Source: CBDCYS01 sp965226245 (lineage in GTDB: Bacteria; Acidobacteriota; Terriglobia; Bryobacterales; UBA6623). Taken from it: a stretch of DNA of 36,612 nt. Location: the NCBI GenBank assembly GCA_965226245.1, contig CBDDCL010000007.1:1-36612 (forward strand), read 5' to 3'. The position numbers and the translations under genes are program-made. Below, one piece after another: positions 23,422-31,594 of this stretch (the first letter of the stretch is position 1; each line of letters opens with the position of its first letter). The notes beneath the pieces are model-generated. The model did no database searches and was not told the origin of the DNA. It was given only the letters and a program-made list of their open reading frames with translations.

Positions 23422-25305
23422 TTACGGCAGAGCGAACGCAACCAGCTTGCCCGTGAATTTCTTGTCGTACTTGTTCCCGCCGCCGGCAGCGATCACGACG
23501 AACTGCTTGCCCGTGTTCTTACCGAGGTAGGTCATCGGAGACGCCATGCCGCTCGCCGGCAGCTTTGTCTCCCACAGGGTCACTCCGGTGTCTTTGTCGA
23601 AAGCGCGAAACCGCCGGTCGTTCGTGGCGGCGATGAAGACGAGTCCTCCCGCCGTAACGATCGGTCCACCCAGGTTGGGGGCGCCGGTCTGCGGGACACC
23701 GCGAGCCGTAAGCTCGTCAAACTCTCCGAGAGTGACGCGCCATCGGAAGCCTCCGGTGTTCAAGTCGATCGCGGTCAACGATCCCCATGGAGGTTTCTGA
23801 CAGGGATAGCGATTCTTGTCCCAAAAGAACTCGTTTTTCACGGAACGCAGACGATACGGGAGCGTGGCCCCCTCGGGCCGCTCCACAATGCGGAACAGTC
23901 CACCCACATCCATGGAGTTGATATAGAGTACGTCCTGTTGTGGGTCGAACGCGGCACCGCCCCAATTGGCGCCGCCGTTCAACCCAGGGAACAAGACCGT
24001 CGGCTTTTCACCGATGGGAGAAAAAACGCCCTGTAACAGAACGGCGTCTTCGATCATTCCCAGGCATTCTTCACGGGACTCGGGCGTGATATCGGTGATC
24101 TCATCGGCCGTCATGGATTGCCGCGCGAAAGGCGCAGGCCGGACCGGGAAAGGCTGGGTGGGCCACGCCTCCTCGCCGGGGACTTCACTTTGGGGAACGG
24201 GACGCTCTTCCACCTCGAACAGCGGCTCGCCCGTCAAACGGTGCAGCACGAAGACGAACCCATGCTTGGTCACCTGGACCACGGCCGGCACGTCCTCGCC
24301 GTCGCGTCGCACCGTCACCAGCGTCGGCTGAGAGGGAAGGTCCCAGTCCCAAAGGTCGTGGTGGATGGTCTGGAAATGCCACTTCCGCTCGCCGCTGTTG
24401 CAATCGAGCGCGACCACGGCGTCGCTGAAGAGGTTCTTCCCGATGCGATCACCTCCGTAGAAGTCATTCGAGGGGGAGGTCAGCGGAGCGAAAACAAGGC
24501 TGTTCTCTTCATCCACGCTGAGCACCGACCAGACGTTAACGCCGCCGCGGTCTTTCCATGAATCGCCTTCCCAGGTGTCGTGGCCGAATTCTCCCGGACG
24601 GGGGACCGTGCGAAACCTCCACAGTTGTTCGCCGGTGCGAGCGTCCAAGGCTCGAATGTCACCACTGGGCCCAAGGGCCTCGCCGTCGGTGACCCAACCG
24701 CCGGCCACAATCACGTCTCCGCAGATTGACACCGGCGACGTCAGACCGTATTTGCCGCGGGCGAACTTCTCGGTCAGCTCCGCGGCCAGGTCGACCACGC
24801 CTCCCTCGCCGAACTTCGGGTCAGGCTTGCCCGTTGCCGCATCGATCGAGAAGAGGCGACCGTGCTGATCTCCTAGGAAGATTCGCTTGCGCTCACCGTC
24901 TGACCAATACGTGACACCCCGGTTTATAAAGAGATTGAGGCGCATCGTGCGGTCTATCTTTGGATCGAAATCCCACAGTGGTCTTCCTTTTTCCGCGTCA
25001 AGCGCAAATAGGTGAGCGAACGGCGACGCAAAGTACAGGACGCCGTCCACGACGATTGGGGTACTTTCAAAGGCCGAGCGGCTGGGGTACTTGGTCCCGT
25101 CACTGTATTCTTCCGTGTCGAAGATCCAGGCGACTTGCAGCTCGTTGACGTTGCGCCGATTGATCCGGTCGAGGGGAGAGTACTTCGTGCCGCCGGGGTC
25201 CCCGCCGTAATAGGGCCATTCTTGGGAAGAGGCTCCGGGAGACAGCAACAAGACGAATGCGGCTAAGAAGACCGATTGTCGGATCGAGCTTCGGAAGATC
25301 AACAA
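23422..25305 (-). CDS. PQQ-dependent dehydrogenase (quinoprotein), 627 aa
   Basis: A signal peptide (FLAAFVLLLSPGASSQ) leads into an eight-bladed propeller typical of quinoprotein glucose/alcohol dehydrogenases. Visible are the opening EWPYYGGDPGGTKYSPLDRI, repeated tryptophan-docking blades (LFALDAEKGRPLWDFDP, IRALDARTGEQLWRFRTVP), HDLWDWDLPSQPTLV and the closing GKQFVVIAAGGGNKYDKK, which fits membrane-type glucose dehydrogenase relatives. There is no C-terminal cytochrome c domain, but a separate pentaheme cytochrome gene follows at once. Such enzymes oxidise sugars or alcohols in the periplasm and pass electrons to the respiratory chain. PQQ biosynthesis genes are not on this plasmid. Substrate not predictable. 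Confidence 0.92.
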   Translation of the reverse strand: MLIFRSSIRQSVFLAAFVLLLSPGASSQEWPYYGGDPGGTKYSPLDRINRRNVNELQVAWIFDTEEYSDGTKYPSRSAFESTPIVVDGVLYFASPFAHLFALDAEKGRPLWDFDPKIDRTMRLNLFINRGVTYWSDGERKRIFLGDQHGRLFSIDAATGKPDPKFGEGGVVDLAAELTEKFARGKYGLTSPVSICGDVIVAGGWVTDGEALGPSGDIRALDARTGEQLWRFRTVPRPGEFGHDTWEGDSWKDRGGVNVWSVLSVDEENSLVFAPLTSPSNDFYGGDRIGKNLFSDAVVALDCNSGERKWHFQTIHHDLWDWDLPSQPTLVTVRRDGEDVPAVVQVTKHGFVFVLHRLTGEPLFEVEERPVPQSEVPGEEAWPTQPFPVRPAPFARQSMTADEITDITPESREECLGMIEDAVLLQGVFSPIGEKPTVLFPGLNGGANWGGAAFDPQQDVLYINSMDVGGLFRIVERPEGATLPYRLRSVKNEFFWDKNRYPCQKPPWGSLTAIDLNTGGFRWRVTLGEFDELTARGVPQTGAPNLGGPIVTAGGLVFIAATNDRRFRAFDKDTGVTLWETKLPASGMASPMTYLGKNTGKQFVVIAAGGGNKYDKKFTGKLVAFALP

Positions 25306-25524
25306 GTTGCCCTCCCTCGGTTCCCGGACGGAGTCGACGGCTCGCTCGGGCCTGACGAATCTCCGCGGCCATGAGATTCTCCGATTCCGTTTCGATGCGA
25401 AGTCGGAAACCGATTCACCCGGCCAACCGGATGATTACAGTGCAAAGAGTCAAGTGTCAAGTTTGCGGTGTTCCTCTAAAAACGTTCTATCCTAAGACCG
25501 TCCATGTGGAAAACGAGGGAAACC

Positions 25525-25857
25525 ATGTTTGCCGCTCCATGGTTGAGAACGCCGGAAGCGCGGTACGCCGGTCGGCTCGCGGTTAGCTGCTTTCTGACGG
25601 CCGCCTTTTCGAGCGCCACAGGCCAAGGTCCATCGGCCGGCGAAGAAACTCGAACCGCCGCCGTCTCCTCGGTCACCTTGCCCGCCGGCGTGTCTTCCGA
25701 GCTGAGGACGGCTCTCCAGACGGGAAACGATAACCGGCTGGAGCCGCTCTTGCTCGAAGAGATCGAGCGGCGTCCTGATTCGCCGGAGCTTCTGTCGGCG
25801 TTGGGTGGAGTTTTCTTTCGCAACGGCAAACACCTCAACGCGGCTATCGCCTTCAAG
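25525..25857 (+). pseudogene. TPR gene, second copy, 5' half (split by IS1380 copy B)
   Basis: This 5' half matches the start of the intact gene at 4489-3482: signal peptide (LAVSCFLTAAFSSATG), then LPAGVSSELRTALQTGNDNR and ALGGVFFRNGKHLNAAIAFK. It ends at the insertion point in TTCAAG. An in-frame ATG at 25504 would add seven codons; the ATG at 25525 matches the paralogue. Here the native upstream DNA is kept, including a taagaccgtc block shared with copy A, plus about 20 bases that copy A lacks. Read on into the IS, the frame ends soon after. The 3' half resumes at 27528. Confidence 0.85.
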
Positions 25858-27522
25858 CCAGGATTTCCATTTTGGCCCTGGTACCGCGACAGTATACACC
25901 CGCGTCGCCCCGAATACCACGTCTTTTCGCGCTGAACCCTGCACATCACCTCCGCCGATAGGCGCCAGGGCTCGTCCGTCCGCTCACAGACGTTGGTTGA
26001 GCGGACTGAACGGCGCTCCGGCCGACACTGCTCCTGCGAAACCTTTTTGGAGCCAAAAACTGTTGATCCTCGCCCGGGCAACGCTACCCACCGGGCACAG
26101 GCAGCGCCCAGATCCTCCGCAGCATGTCGCCAAACAGCCGCCGGTTCAGATGTCCCTCCGCCAATAAGAGCCAGTAATACCGGGCGTGCTTGACCAGCCG
26201 TCCGCCGGTCTTCATCAGCCGGTGCTGCAGACTCGTCAGCGACCAGCTCTTGATCCTGCGCGGCAGTCCGAGTCGCCGCCACAGGTTGCCCAAGTTGTAG
26301 GAGAGCACGCTGAGCTGAAGCCGCACTTCGTTTGCTCGGAAGCGATGGCACGACAGCCGCGTCCAGTGAGTCGCCTGCTTGCCTTCCTTGATCCACTGCT
26401 CGGCGGTGCCGCGCTTGTTGTAGAACCGCACCAGCGAACGACTCGGCAGGGTCATGTTGGTCACCAAGAAGCCGGGTCGCGCAAACAGCTCACCCGGGTG
26501 ATGCTCCACTTTGGCGACGATCCGTCGGGGCTTGGACCAGCTCTCCGCCTGATAGCGGAAACTCTTGTAGCGCACCAGCGGTTTCGCGCTGGGCCTGCCC
26601 GGCGGCCGGAACAAGATGTCGGCGATCTCCCACTCCAGCTTCTTGTTGGCCGGGATGCGAATGACGTAGTCCACTCCGCGATCCTCCAACGCCTCGTAGA
26701 TCTCCGGCTTGGCGAAGGCGGCGTCGGCGCGGAACGTCACTCGCTTGCGTTCTCCCTGTTGGCGCTCGATCTCGGGCAACAGCAGTTCGTCCCAGTCCTC
26801 GGCGCTGGACACGTTGCCCGCTCGCAGCTTCGCCGCCAGACAGTCGCCGTGCTGGTTGAACAGCAACAGCGGGTGATAGCAGACGGACTCAAAGTGGCCG
26901 TTGTAGGCACTGCCCTCTTGTTGGCCGTGGACCGGGCTTTCGGTCGAATCCATGTCGAGCACGACCCGCTCGGAGTCGTCTTGCGTCTCGGCTTGCGCCA
27001 CCAACTCGCGGTTCACCGCCATCAGCCCGATCAGATTCTCGTCGCCGGCGAGCATGCCGGTCTCAAAGCTCTGCAGCCTGGAGGTCAGTGCTCCGCCGCG
27101 ATCCCAGTTCTTCTTCGAGCCGATCAAGCGAAACGTCGGATCGACGGATACCCGAACGGCGTCGTTGAGATCCTCGTAGCCCGCCAACCGAGAGTAGACC
27201 GACTGCCGCAGCAGATCGACGAACGGGAACTTCTTGTTCGCACCTTGCCGTGAATCGCTGAGATGTTCCTCGATCAGCCTGCCCAGTCCGAGCCGCTCGT
27301 CCAACTCGCGAATCAGAATCAACCCGCCGTCCGAGGTGACTCGCGACCCTTGGAAATCGACTTTGAGAAATCCATTGAAACTTAGCTGGAATGGCTTGGT
27401 TTGTTTTTCACCCATTGGGTGTTGGCCTCCATGGCGTCCTCATCGGGCTCTAGCCCCTATGAATAAAGACGCTCAAGGCCGTTGGAAGGTCGGGATGTCA
27501 AACATCAAATTGAAAATGCGGG
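25858..27522 (-). mobile_element. IS1380-family element, copy B (1665 bp), with 5-bp target duplication
   Basis: The element runs from ccagg at 25858 to cggg ending at 27522. It is flanked by TCAAG at 25853-25857 and again at 27523-27527. The uninterrupted paralogue (ccttcaagaagtccgacg, seen on the minus strand near 4165) has TCAAG once, which proves both the boundaries and the duplication. It is nearly identical to copy A, so movement is recent. Orientation is opposite to the gene it splits. Confidence 0.95.
26084..27415 (-). CDS. IS1380-family transposase, copy B (443 aa)
   Basis: Full length, with the same catalytic-type motifs as copy A (VLDMDSTESPVHGQQ, FRADAAFAKPEIY, TAEQWIKEGK). It differs from copy A only at LIREL (MIREL in A) and KKNWD (KNNWD in A) among residues I compared. 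The diverged copy C has L and R at these positions. Because this copy has intact ends and a target duplication, it is the best candidate for a currently active element on the plasmid. Confidence 0.92.
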   Translation of the reverse strand: MGEKQTKPFQLSFNGFLKVDFQGSRVTSDGGLILIRELDERLGLGRLIEEHLSDSRQGANKKFPFVDLLRQSVYSRLAGYEDLNDAVRVSVDPTFRLIGSKKNWDRGGALTSRLQSFETGMLAGDENLIGLMAVNRELVAQAETQDDSERVVLDMDSTESPVHGQQEGSAYNGHFESVCYHPLLLFNQHGDCLAAKLRAGNVSSAEDWDELLLPEIERQQGERKRVTFRADAAFAKPEIYEALEDRGVDYVIRIPANKKLEWEIADILFRPPGRPSAKPLVRYKSFRYQAESWSKPRRIVAKVEHHPGELFARPGFLVTNMTLPSRSLVRFYNKRGTAEQWIKEGKQATHWTRLSCHRFRANEVRLQLSVLSYNLGNLWRRLGLPRRIKSWSLTSLQHRLMKTGGRLVKHARYYWLLLAEGHLNRRLFGDMLRRIWALPVPGG

Positions 27523-28201
27523 TCAAGAAGTCCGACGCTCTGGCGCCGCTGGATGATTCGAGCCGTTTCACGCTCGCCATGGCTTATGTCGTGCTGGGCC
27601 GGCGCGATTGGGCGCGGCCGGAGGTCGAGAAGCTGACCGGCGCGAACCCGGATGAAGCCTTGTATCTTTATTGGCTGGGGCGGCTCGATTACGACGACCA
27701 GCGATTTGCCGAAGCGATCGTCAAGTTCAAGGGAGCCATCCGCCTCGACCCCGGCTTTGCGCGAGCCTATGACCGGGTGGGCCTCTGTTACGAGGCACTG
27801 GGCCGTTTCGACGAGGCCGTTGAGGTCTATCGAGAGGCGGTCGAACTGAACCGCAACGAGACGCAACCGTCTGCCTGGCCGCCCGTGAATCTTGGCACGG
27901 TTCTCTATCGCCTGGATCGGCTCGAAGAGGCGGAAACCTACCTCCGCGAGGCAGTCGGCTACGACCCGCGCTTCGCCTGCCCGCGCTATCAGATGGGTAT
28001 GTTGCTCGACAGGCAGGGCAAGCGGGAAGAGGCCATCGGGCACCTCAAACAGGCCGCGAAACTCGACCCGGATGATCCCAAGCCGTACTACGCTATGGGA
28101 CGCGTCTACCGGGCGCTCGACGAGAAGGAACAGGCTCGGGTGGCTCTCGAGAAGTTCAAGGAACTCGAGAAGCAAAAGACCCAAGAGAAACCGAATGAGT
28201 G
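27523..28201 (+). pseudogene. TPR gene, second copy, 3' half
   Basis: The reading frame resumes at KKSDALAPLDDSSRFTLAMA after the duplicated TCAAG. It runs to EKPNE and a TGA shared with the next gene's ATG region. It parallels the second part of the intact gene with scattered changes (ARVALEKF for ARGALEKF, ACPRYQMG for ARARYQMG). An accidental longer ORF starts inside the IS at 27234 and reads in frame into it. A protein made from that could carry about 225 residues of TPR sequence but would lack the signal peptide. Confidence 0.85.
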
Positions 28202-28404
28202 AATTCTCCCGGCAGCACCAGCCGTCGACGCCCGGGCCGCCCTCTCAGACGCCTTTCTTGACTGGCTCGATCGGCCGGTCTTACGATACCAACTGTTTCC
28301 GATGTTTTCCGGGCACGGCCCTGAAGTCGCCGTTCGAGGCGTACTACCAGAGGTATGTCGGAAGCGTGGAAGCATTCGAGCATGCGATGAGACGTTCCGC
28401 ATGA
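28195..28404 (+). CDS. Conserved small protein, 69 aa (second copy)
   Basis: Homologue of the 59-aa gene at 3489-3310, in the same place between two TPR genes. It overlaps the upstream stop through ATGAGTGA and the downstream start through ATGA. Residues from SQTPFLTGSIGRSY onward are nearly the same as in copy A, including NCFRCFPG and FEAYYQRYVGSVEAFE. The first ten or so differ and are longer (MSEFSRQHQP). Its frame has survived although both TPR genes around it are broken. No recognised family; a cytoplasmic protein is likely as there is no export signal. Confidence 0.6.
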   Translation: MSEFSRQHQPSTPGPPSQTPFLTGSIGRSYDTNCFRCFPGTALKSPFEAYYQRYVGSVEAFEHAMRRSA

Positions 28405-28583
28405 CTGCTTGGCTGACAGCTTCCGAGCGCTGCGCGCAGGGATTGCCGGTCGCGCGACGGACCGGCGGATTGCTTCTCATCGGTTGCTGCTTTGCGGCAG
28501 CAATTGCCGGTCAAGACTCTCCGAAACTTTCGGCGAGCGAAAAAGCCCTCTATCGGGGCGAACCCGCTAACGAAGCTCAATAG
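28401..28583 (+). pseudogene. TPR gene, second copy, truncated after the signal peptide
   Basis: The first 56 codons match the 351-aa TPR gene (MTAWLTASERCAQGL, signal segment GGLLLIGCCFAAAIAG, then SASEKALYRGEPA). After that the frame runs four more codons to a stop in unrelated DNA. No TPR repeat is left, so only a signal peptide and a short tail could be made. The break at about 28571 marks the end of the duplicated segment. Confidence 0.85.
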
Positions 28584-28812
28584 CCCCGTATACATATGGA
28601 TCTTTTTCAGCAGTCCGTGTTTGGGTAGGGGCATGGCGGTTGCTGCCGAGCAATTGTAGCACCGACTCGGTCGGATTGAATCACCTCGAGTGTGGGGTTT
28701 GTGGGCGCCTTCCTGTCCGGACGAACGCGCGTTCACGATGACGATGGGTGGTTTGGACCCTGCTGATGGGAGCTTGTCACGCCGCCTCCGCACTCCTGTG
28801 TATGGGCTTGGA
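28584..28812. other. Intergenic DNA past the broken TPR operon
   Basis: This stretch holds the 3' ends of two convergent loci. I see no gene, no strong hairpin and no IS end, only the abrupt switch from TPR-operon homology to unrelated DNA at about 28571. Confidence 0.4.
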
Positions 28813-30525
28813 TCACCCTTCGGCGTCCGAGGCCTGCTCCACGATTCCCTTGCCTTCTTCAATCCTGATGTAACGATCGATCGGCACTTGTTTGAAGCGC
28901 TCGACCTTTGCGCTCGGGAGCGGCCAGCGCACTTCGACCCACTCGAGATCCGTCGCGGACCCCAGCCCGATGACCTCCCGCGGATCGTGCGAGGACAGGT
29001 AGCTTCCCCCGCCGCTCTTGAGCCGTGAGTGCACCATTCCGTTCACCGACCACGAGATGCGCGCCCCGATAGCGTCACGGTTACAGGCGACGCCCACAAG
29101 CCGGATTCCCAGCCAGTGATTCCGCTTGCCGGAGTTGTTCTTCAGCAGCAAAGGAGGTTGCCCGTTGTTCGACACCGCAACGTCCACGCGGCCGTCATTG
29201 TCGAAATCCCCGACCGCCAGTCCTCGCGCTGAAAACGCTTTCTGAAACACCGGCCCGGCGTGAGACGTGATGTCACGCAGCCGGTCACCGTCGTTGTGGA
29301 ACAGCAGCATCGGCTCGCGGTACTTTATGTCGACACGATAAGACTCGATCATGTCGTCTGGATGACCATTCGCCACAAACAGGTCGAGGTATCCATCGTT
29401 GTCGAAGTCGAAGAATTTCAGCCCCCAACCACTCATGAAACGAGTGGCTTCGGCGACTCCGTGATCAAAGGCCACGTCGCGAAACGATTCATCTCCGTTG
29501 TTTTGGTAGAGCGCATGGAGTTCCTGATCGATGTTGGCCACGAACAGATCTTGCCGGCCGTCACGGTTGAAATCGGCGGCATCAACGCCCATACCGGAAC
29601 GCGCCTGGCCGTCAGCGCTGAAAGCCACTTCCGCTCCCAGCCCGAACTCTTCCCATTCGTTCTTCCCGCGGTTGACAAACAGAAAATTCCGAACCGTGTC
29701 GTTGGCGACGAACAGATCCATGCGGCCGTCGTTGTTGATATCGGTGGCGACCACGCCCAGGGACTTCCCGAGCGCCGCCGCGATGTCGGTCCCCTCGCCG
29801 ACCTCCGTGAAGGTGCCGTCACCGTTGTTGTGAAATAGCAGGCTCGCCGTGGGCTTGAAGACGCTGGGAATGCAATAGTACCGCCGGCCGAGGTCGTTGT
29901 TGCCGCAGAAGACGTGTTTGTCCAACCCGAACTCGACGAAGCTGCAGACGAAGAGGTCGAGCAAGCCGTCGTTGTCATAGTCGAACCAGACGGCGCTTGT
30001 CGTCCAACCGGGCGCAGCGACCCCGGCTTTCTCGGTCACGTCGGTGAAGGTGCCGTCGCCGTTGTTGTGGTAGAGAATACAACGGCCGTAGGACGTGATG
30101 AACAAATCGGGGAAGCCGTCGTTGTCGTAATCGCCCACGGCCACACCCATGCCGAACGTGCCGCCCGGCACGCCCGCGTCTTCAGTCACGTCGGTGAAGG
30201 TGCCGTCGCGGTTGTTCTTGTAAAGGGCGTTGCGGGGCGGCTTCTGCGGCTTGAAGAAATCACAGGGACCGCTATTCACGAAGTAGAGATCCATCCAGCC
30301 ATCGTTGTCGTAGTCGACAAACGCGCAGCCGGCTCCGACCGTCTCGGGCAGGTACCTGTTCTCCGACATCGCATTCTCGTGGACCCAGCGGACACCGCTT
30401 TTTGAGGGAGAAACTTCCACGAACAGCGGTTCCGGGCCGTCGTCCGCGAACAAGCGTAGCGGTAGCTGGGCCAATCCCATCAGGCCGGCGGCAAGGAACC
30501 GGCGCCGCGGAATCATGTTCCTCAT
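28813..30525 (-). CDS. FG-GAP/VCBS propeller protein with ASPIC/UnbV C-terminus, 570 aa
   Basis: A twin-arginine export signal (PRRRFLAAGLMGLAQLPL) leads into repeated FG-GAP/VCBS blades with calcium-loop motifs DYDNDGWMDLY, DYDNDGFPDLF, DYDNDGLLDLF, DINNDGRMDLF, DFNRDGRQDLF, DFDNDGYLDLF and DFDNDGRVDVA. These alternate with HNNGDGTFTDV strands. The last 100 residues are an ASPIC/UnbV domain (NHWLGIRLVGVACNRDAIGA, VIGLGSATDLEWVEVRWP). This is the CRTAC1-like family common in Acidobacteria and Planctomycetes, often beside TPR and PSD1/DUF1501 genes. It is exported and probably binds calcium and partners. It stands convergent to the broken TPR operon with no clear partner on its own strand. Function unproven. 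Confidence 0.92.
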   Translation of the reverse strand: MRNMIPRRRFLAAGLMGLAQLPLRLFADDGPEPLFVEVSPSKSGVRWVHENAMSENRYLPETVGAGCAFVDYDNDGWMDLYFVNSGPCDFFKPQKPPRNALYKNNRDGTFTDVTEDAGVPGGTFGMGVAVGDYDNDGFPDLFITSYGRCILYHNNGDGTFTDVTEKAGVAAPGWTTSAVWFDYDNDGLLDLFVCSFVEFGLDKHVFCGNNDLGRRYYCIPSVFKPTASLLFHNNGDGTFTEVGEGTDIAAALGKSLGVVATDINNDGRMDLFVANDTVRNFLFVNRGKNEWEEFGLGAEVAFSADGQARSGMGVDAADFNRDGRQDLFVANIDQELHALYQNNGDESFRDVAFDHGVAEATRFMSGWGLKFFDFDNDGYLDLFVANGHPDDMIESYRVDIKYREPMLLFHNDGDRLRDITSHAGPVFQKAFSARGLAVGDFDNDGRVDVAVSNNGQPPLLLKNNSGKRNHWLGIRLVGVACNRDAIGARISWSVNGMVHSRLKSGGGSYLSSHDPREVIGLGSATDLEWVEVRWPLPSAKVERFKQVPIDRYIRIEEGKGIVEQASDAEG

Positions 30526-30779
30526 GCCGACACGATTGTAGCCAAACCCGCGGCCTCACGATCAGTCACGAGCGCGTCGACAGCGCGGCCCCCTCGCCCC
30601 CGCGATTCAGCCGAGCAAACGCGGGGGAAGGGCGGCGGCCGCAAACAAATGTGTGAAGTTAGGTGAGCGGTCAGATAGTAGGCTATCCGGGCCGGCTGGG
30701 TGCACCGAAATGCAGTTGCTCGAAAGTGACGGCAAACACGATCTGTCGCTGGACTCGCAGCTTGCAGGTGGTTATCCTT

Positions 30780-30923
30780 GCAGCGCTGCATTCCTTGACT
30801 CAGCATCTGGCGATGGAGTTGGCGGAACATGGCATTCGCATCAACACGGTGGTGCCCGCCGTCGTGGAAACCCCGATCTACGGCGCCTTCATCAAACCCG
30901 ACGAGGTTCACAAGGCCCTACAA
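30780..30923 (+). pseudogene. Short-chain dehydrogenase, internal fragment
   Basis: The frame reads AALHSLTQHLAMELAEHGI followed by RINTVVPAVVETPIYGAFI. This is the segment just after the catalytic YxxxK of classical short-chain dehydrogenases, where KAA...LTxxLAxELAxxGIRVNxVxPG is standard. The catalytic Tyr, the nucleotide-binding half and the C-terminus are missing. The fragment is cut exactly at the outer end of the Tn3-derived element (30924). Confidence 0.65.
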
Positions 30924-31340
30924 GGGGTCACCTCACGAAACGGAAATAATCGTACGCTAAGCGACTCTCACCGCCTTGGGAAGCGTCGGGTTGGAGTAAA
31001 CCCTAGCCTAACGTCAGGGACGGGGTGCTGAGGCGTCAGAATAGAGTTCTATTTTGGATTGATGGACACATCCCGTCCAGGGTTATAGAGTTCTTCCTGA
31101 CAGACTGGGTTCAGGAGAACGCCATGCACGGTCACCGCATCGGCTACGTTTGGGTGAGCAGCTTCGACCCGAACCCGGAACGCCAACTCGAGCATGTCCC
31201 AGTCGATCAAGTTCTTTACCGACAATGTTTTGGACCATAGCTGGTGGCTGAACAAGCAAGTTGAACAGGGCGAGTTCCGGCCCCGCCCGCCGCTCAATCG
31301 GCCTTAGCGTACGATTTTTTCCGTTTCGTGAGGTGACCCC
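30924..31340. mobile_element. Tn3-derived miniature element (417 bp) with 38-bp inverted repeats
   Basis: The left arm (30924-30961, starting GGGGTCACCTCACG and ending CGTACGCTAAG) and the right arm (31303-31340) are 38-bp inverted repeats with a single mismatch (AAATAAT against AAAAAAT). Length, GGGG start and TAAG finish are those of Tn3-family ends, closest in pattern to the Tn21/Tn501 subgroup. Inside is only a broken resolvase piece; there is no transposase. It thus resembles the non-autonomous TIME elements that Tn3 enzymes can move. No 5-bp duplication is seen (tacaa against gtgta), and the flanks are two unrelated broken genes. One side has therefore been deleted or rejoined after insertion. 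Confidence 0.82.
31124..31240 (+). pseudogene. Serine resolvase (tnpR), N-terminal relic
   Basis: The first 30 or so codons read MHGHRIGYVWVSSFDPNPER followed by QLEHVPVDQV. This fits the resolvase N-terminus M(K)GxRIGYxRVSSFDQNPERQLEGVxVDRVFTDKxSGKD. The catalytic Ser is in VSSFD. A base gain near 31211 shifts the frame, since the expected FTDK appears as FTDN in another frame. The rest of the catalytic domain and the HTH are missing. Upstream bases inside the element (30962-31123) may be what is left of the res site. Confidence 0.7.
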
Positions 31341-31594
31341 GTGTACGGGCCGTTCTGCCGCTTGTACTGGTGCCGGTTGCCGGGGTTGGTGCGCGGCAGG
31401 CTGCACAGCGCCAACAGCCGCGCCATGAAGCCGAGATCGGGGTCCGCTTCGCTGGCCGAAACAAGCTGGTCCACCTGATCGGCCAGGGTGAAATGGTGTT
31501 GCGTCGAGCGAGAGGGTATGAGCGCCTGGACCGGGCCGGGCAGATCGGCGATGACTTCAGCAACGGGAACCAACTCGCCGCGTTGACGCTGCAT
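31341..31594 (-). pseudogene. Second plasmid initiator (RepA_C-type), N-terminal relic
   Basis: The frame reads MQRQRGELVPVAEVIADLPG, HHFTLADQVDQLVSASEADP and MARLLALCSLPRTNPGNR, then QYKRQNGPYT. This closely resembles the N-terminus of proteobacterial RepA_C initiators, whose next residues would be an LxMxAGxxxKLPYG block. It stops at the outer end of the Tn3-derived element. Fragments of a RepA C-terminus lie at 6943-7062 and 1094-1150. The middle portion is absent. It is distinct from the complete RepA at 33574-34536, so the plasmid appears to have absorbed another replicon. Confidence 0.65.

Noticed and set aside
4502..27522. A true composite transposon bounded by IS1380 copies A and B
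   Set aside because: Outer flanks do not match (cttag against tcaag), and copy B has its own target duplication in a gene, so the two inserted independently.
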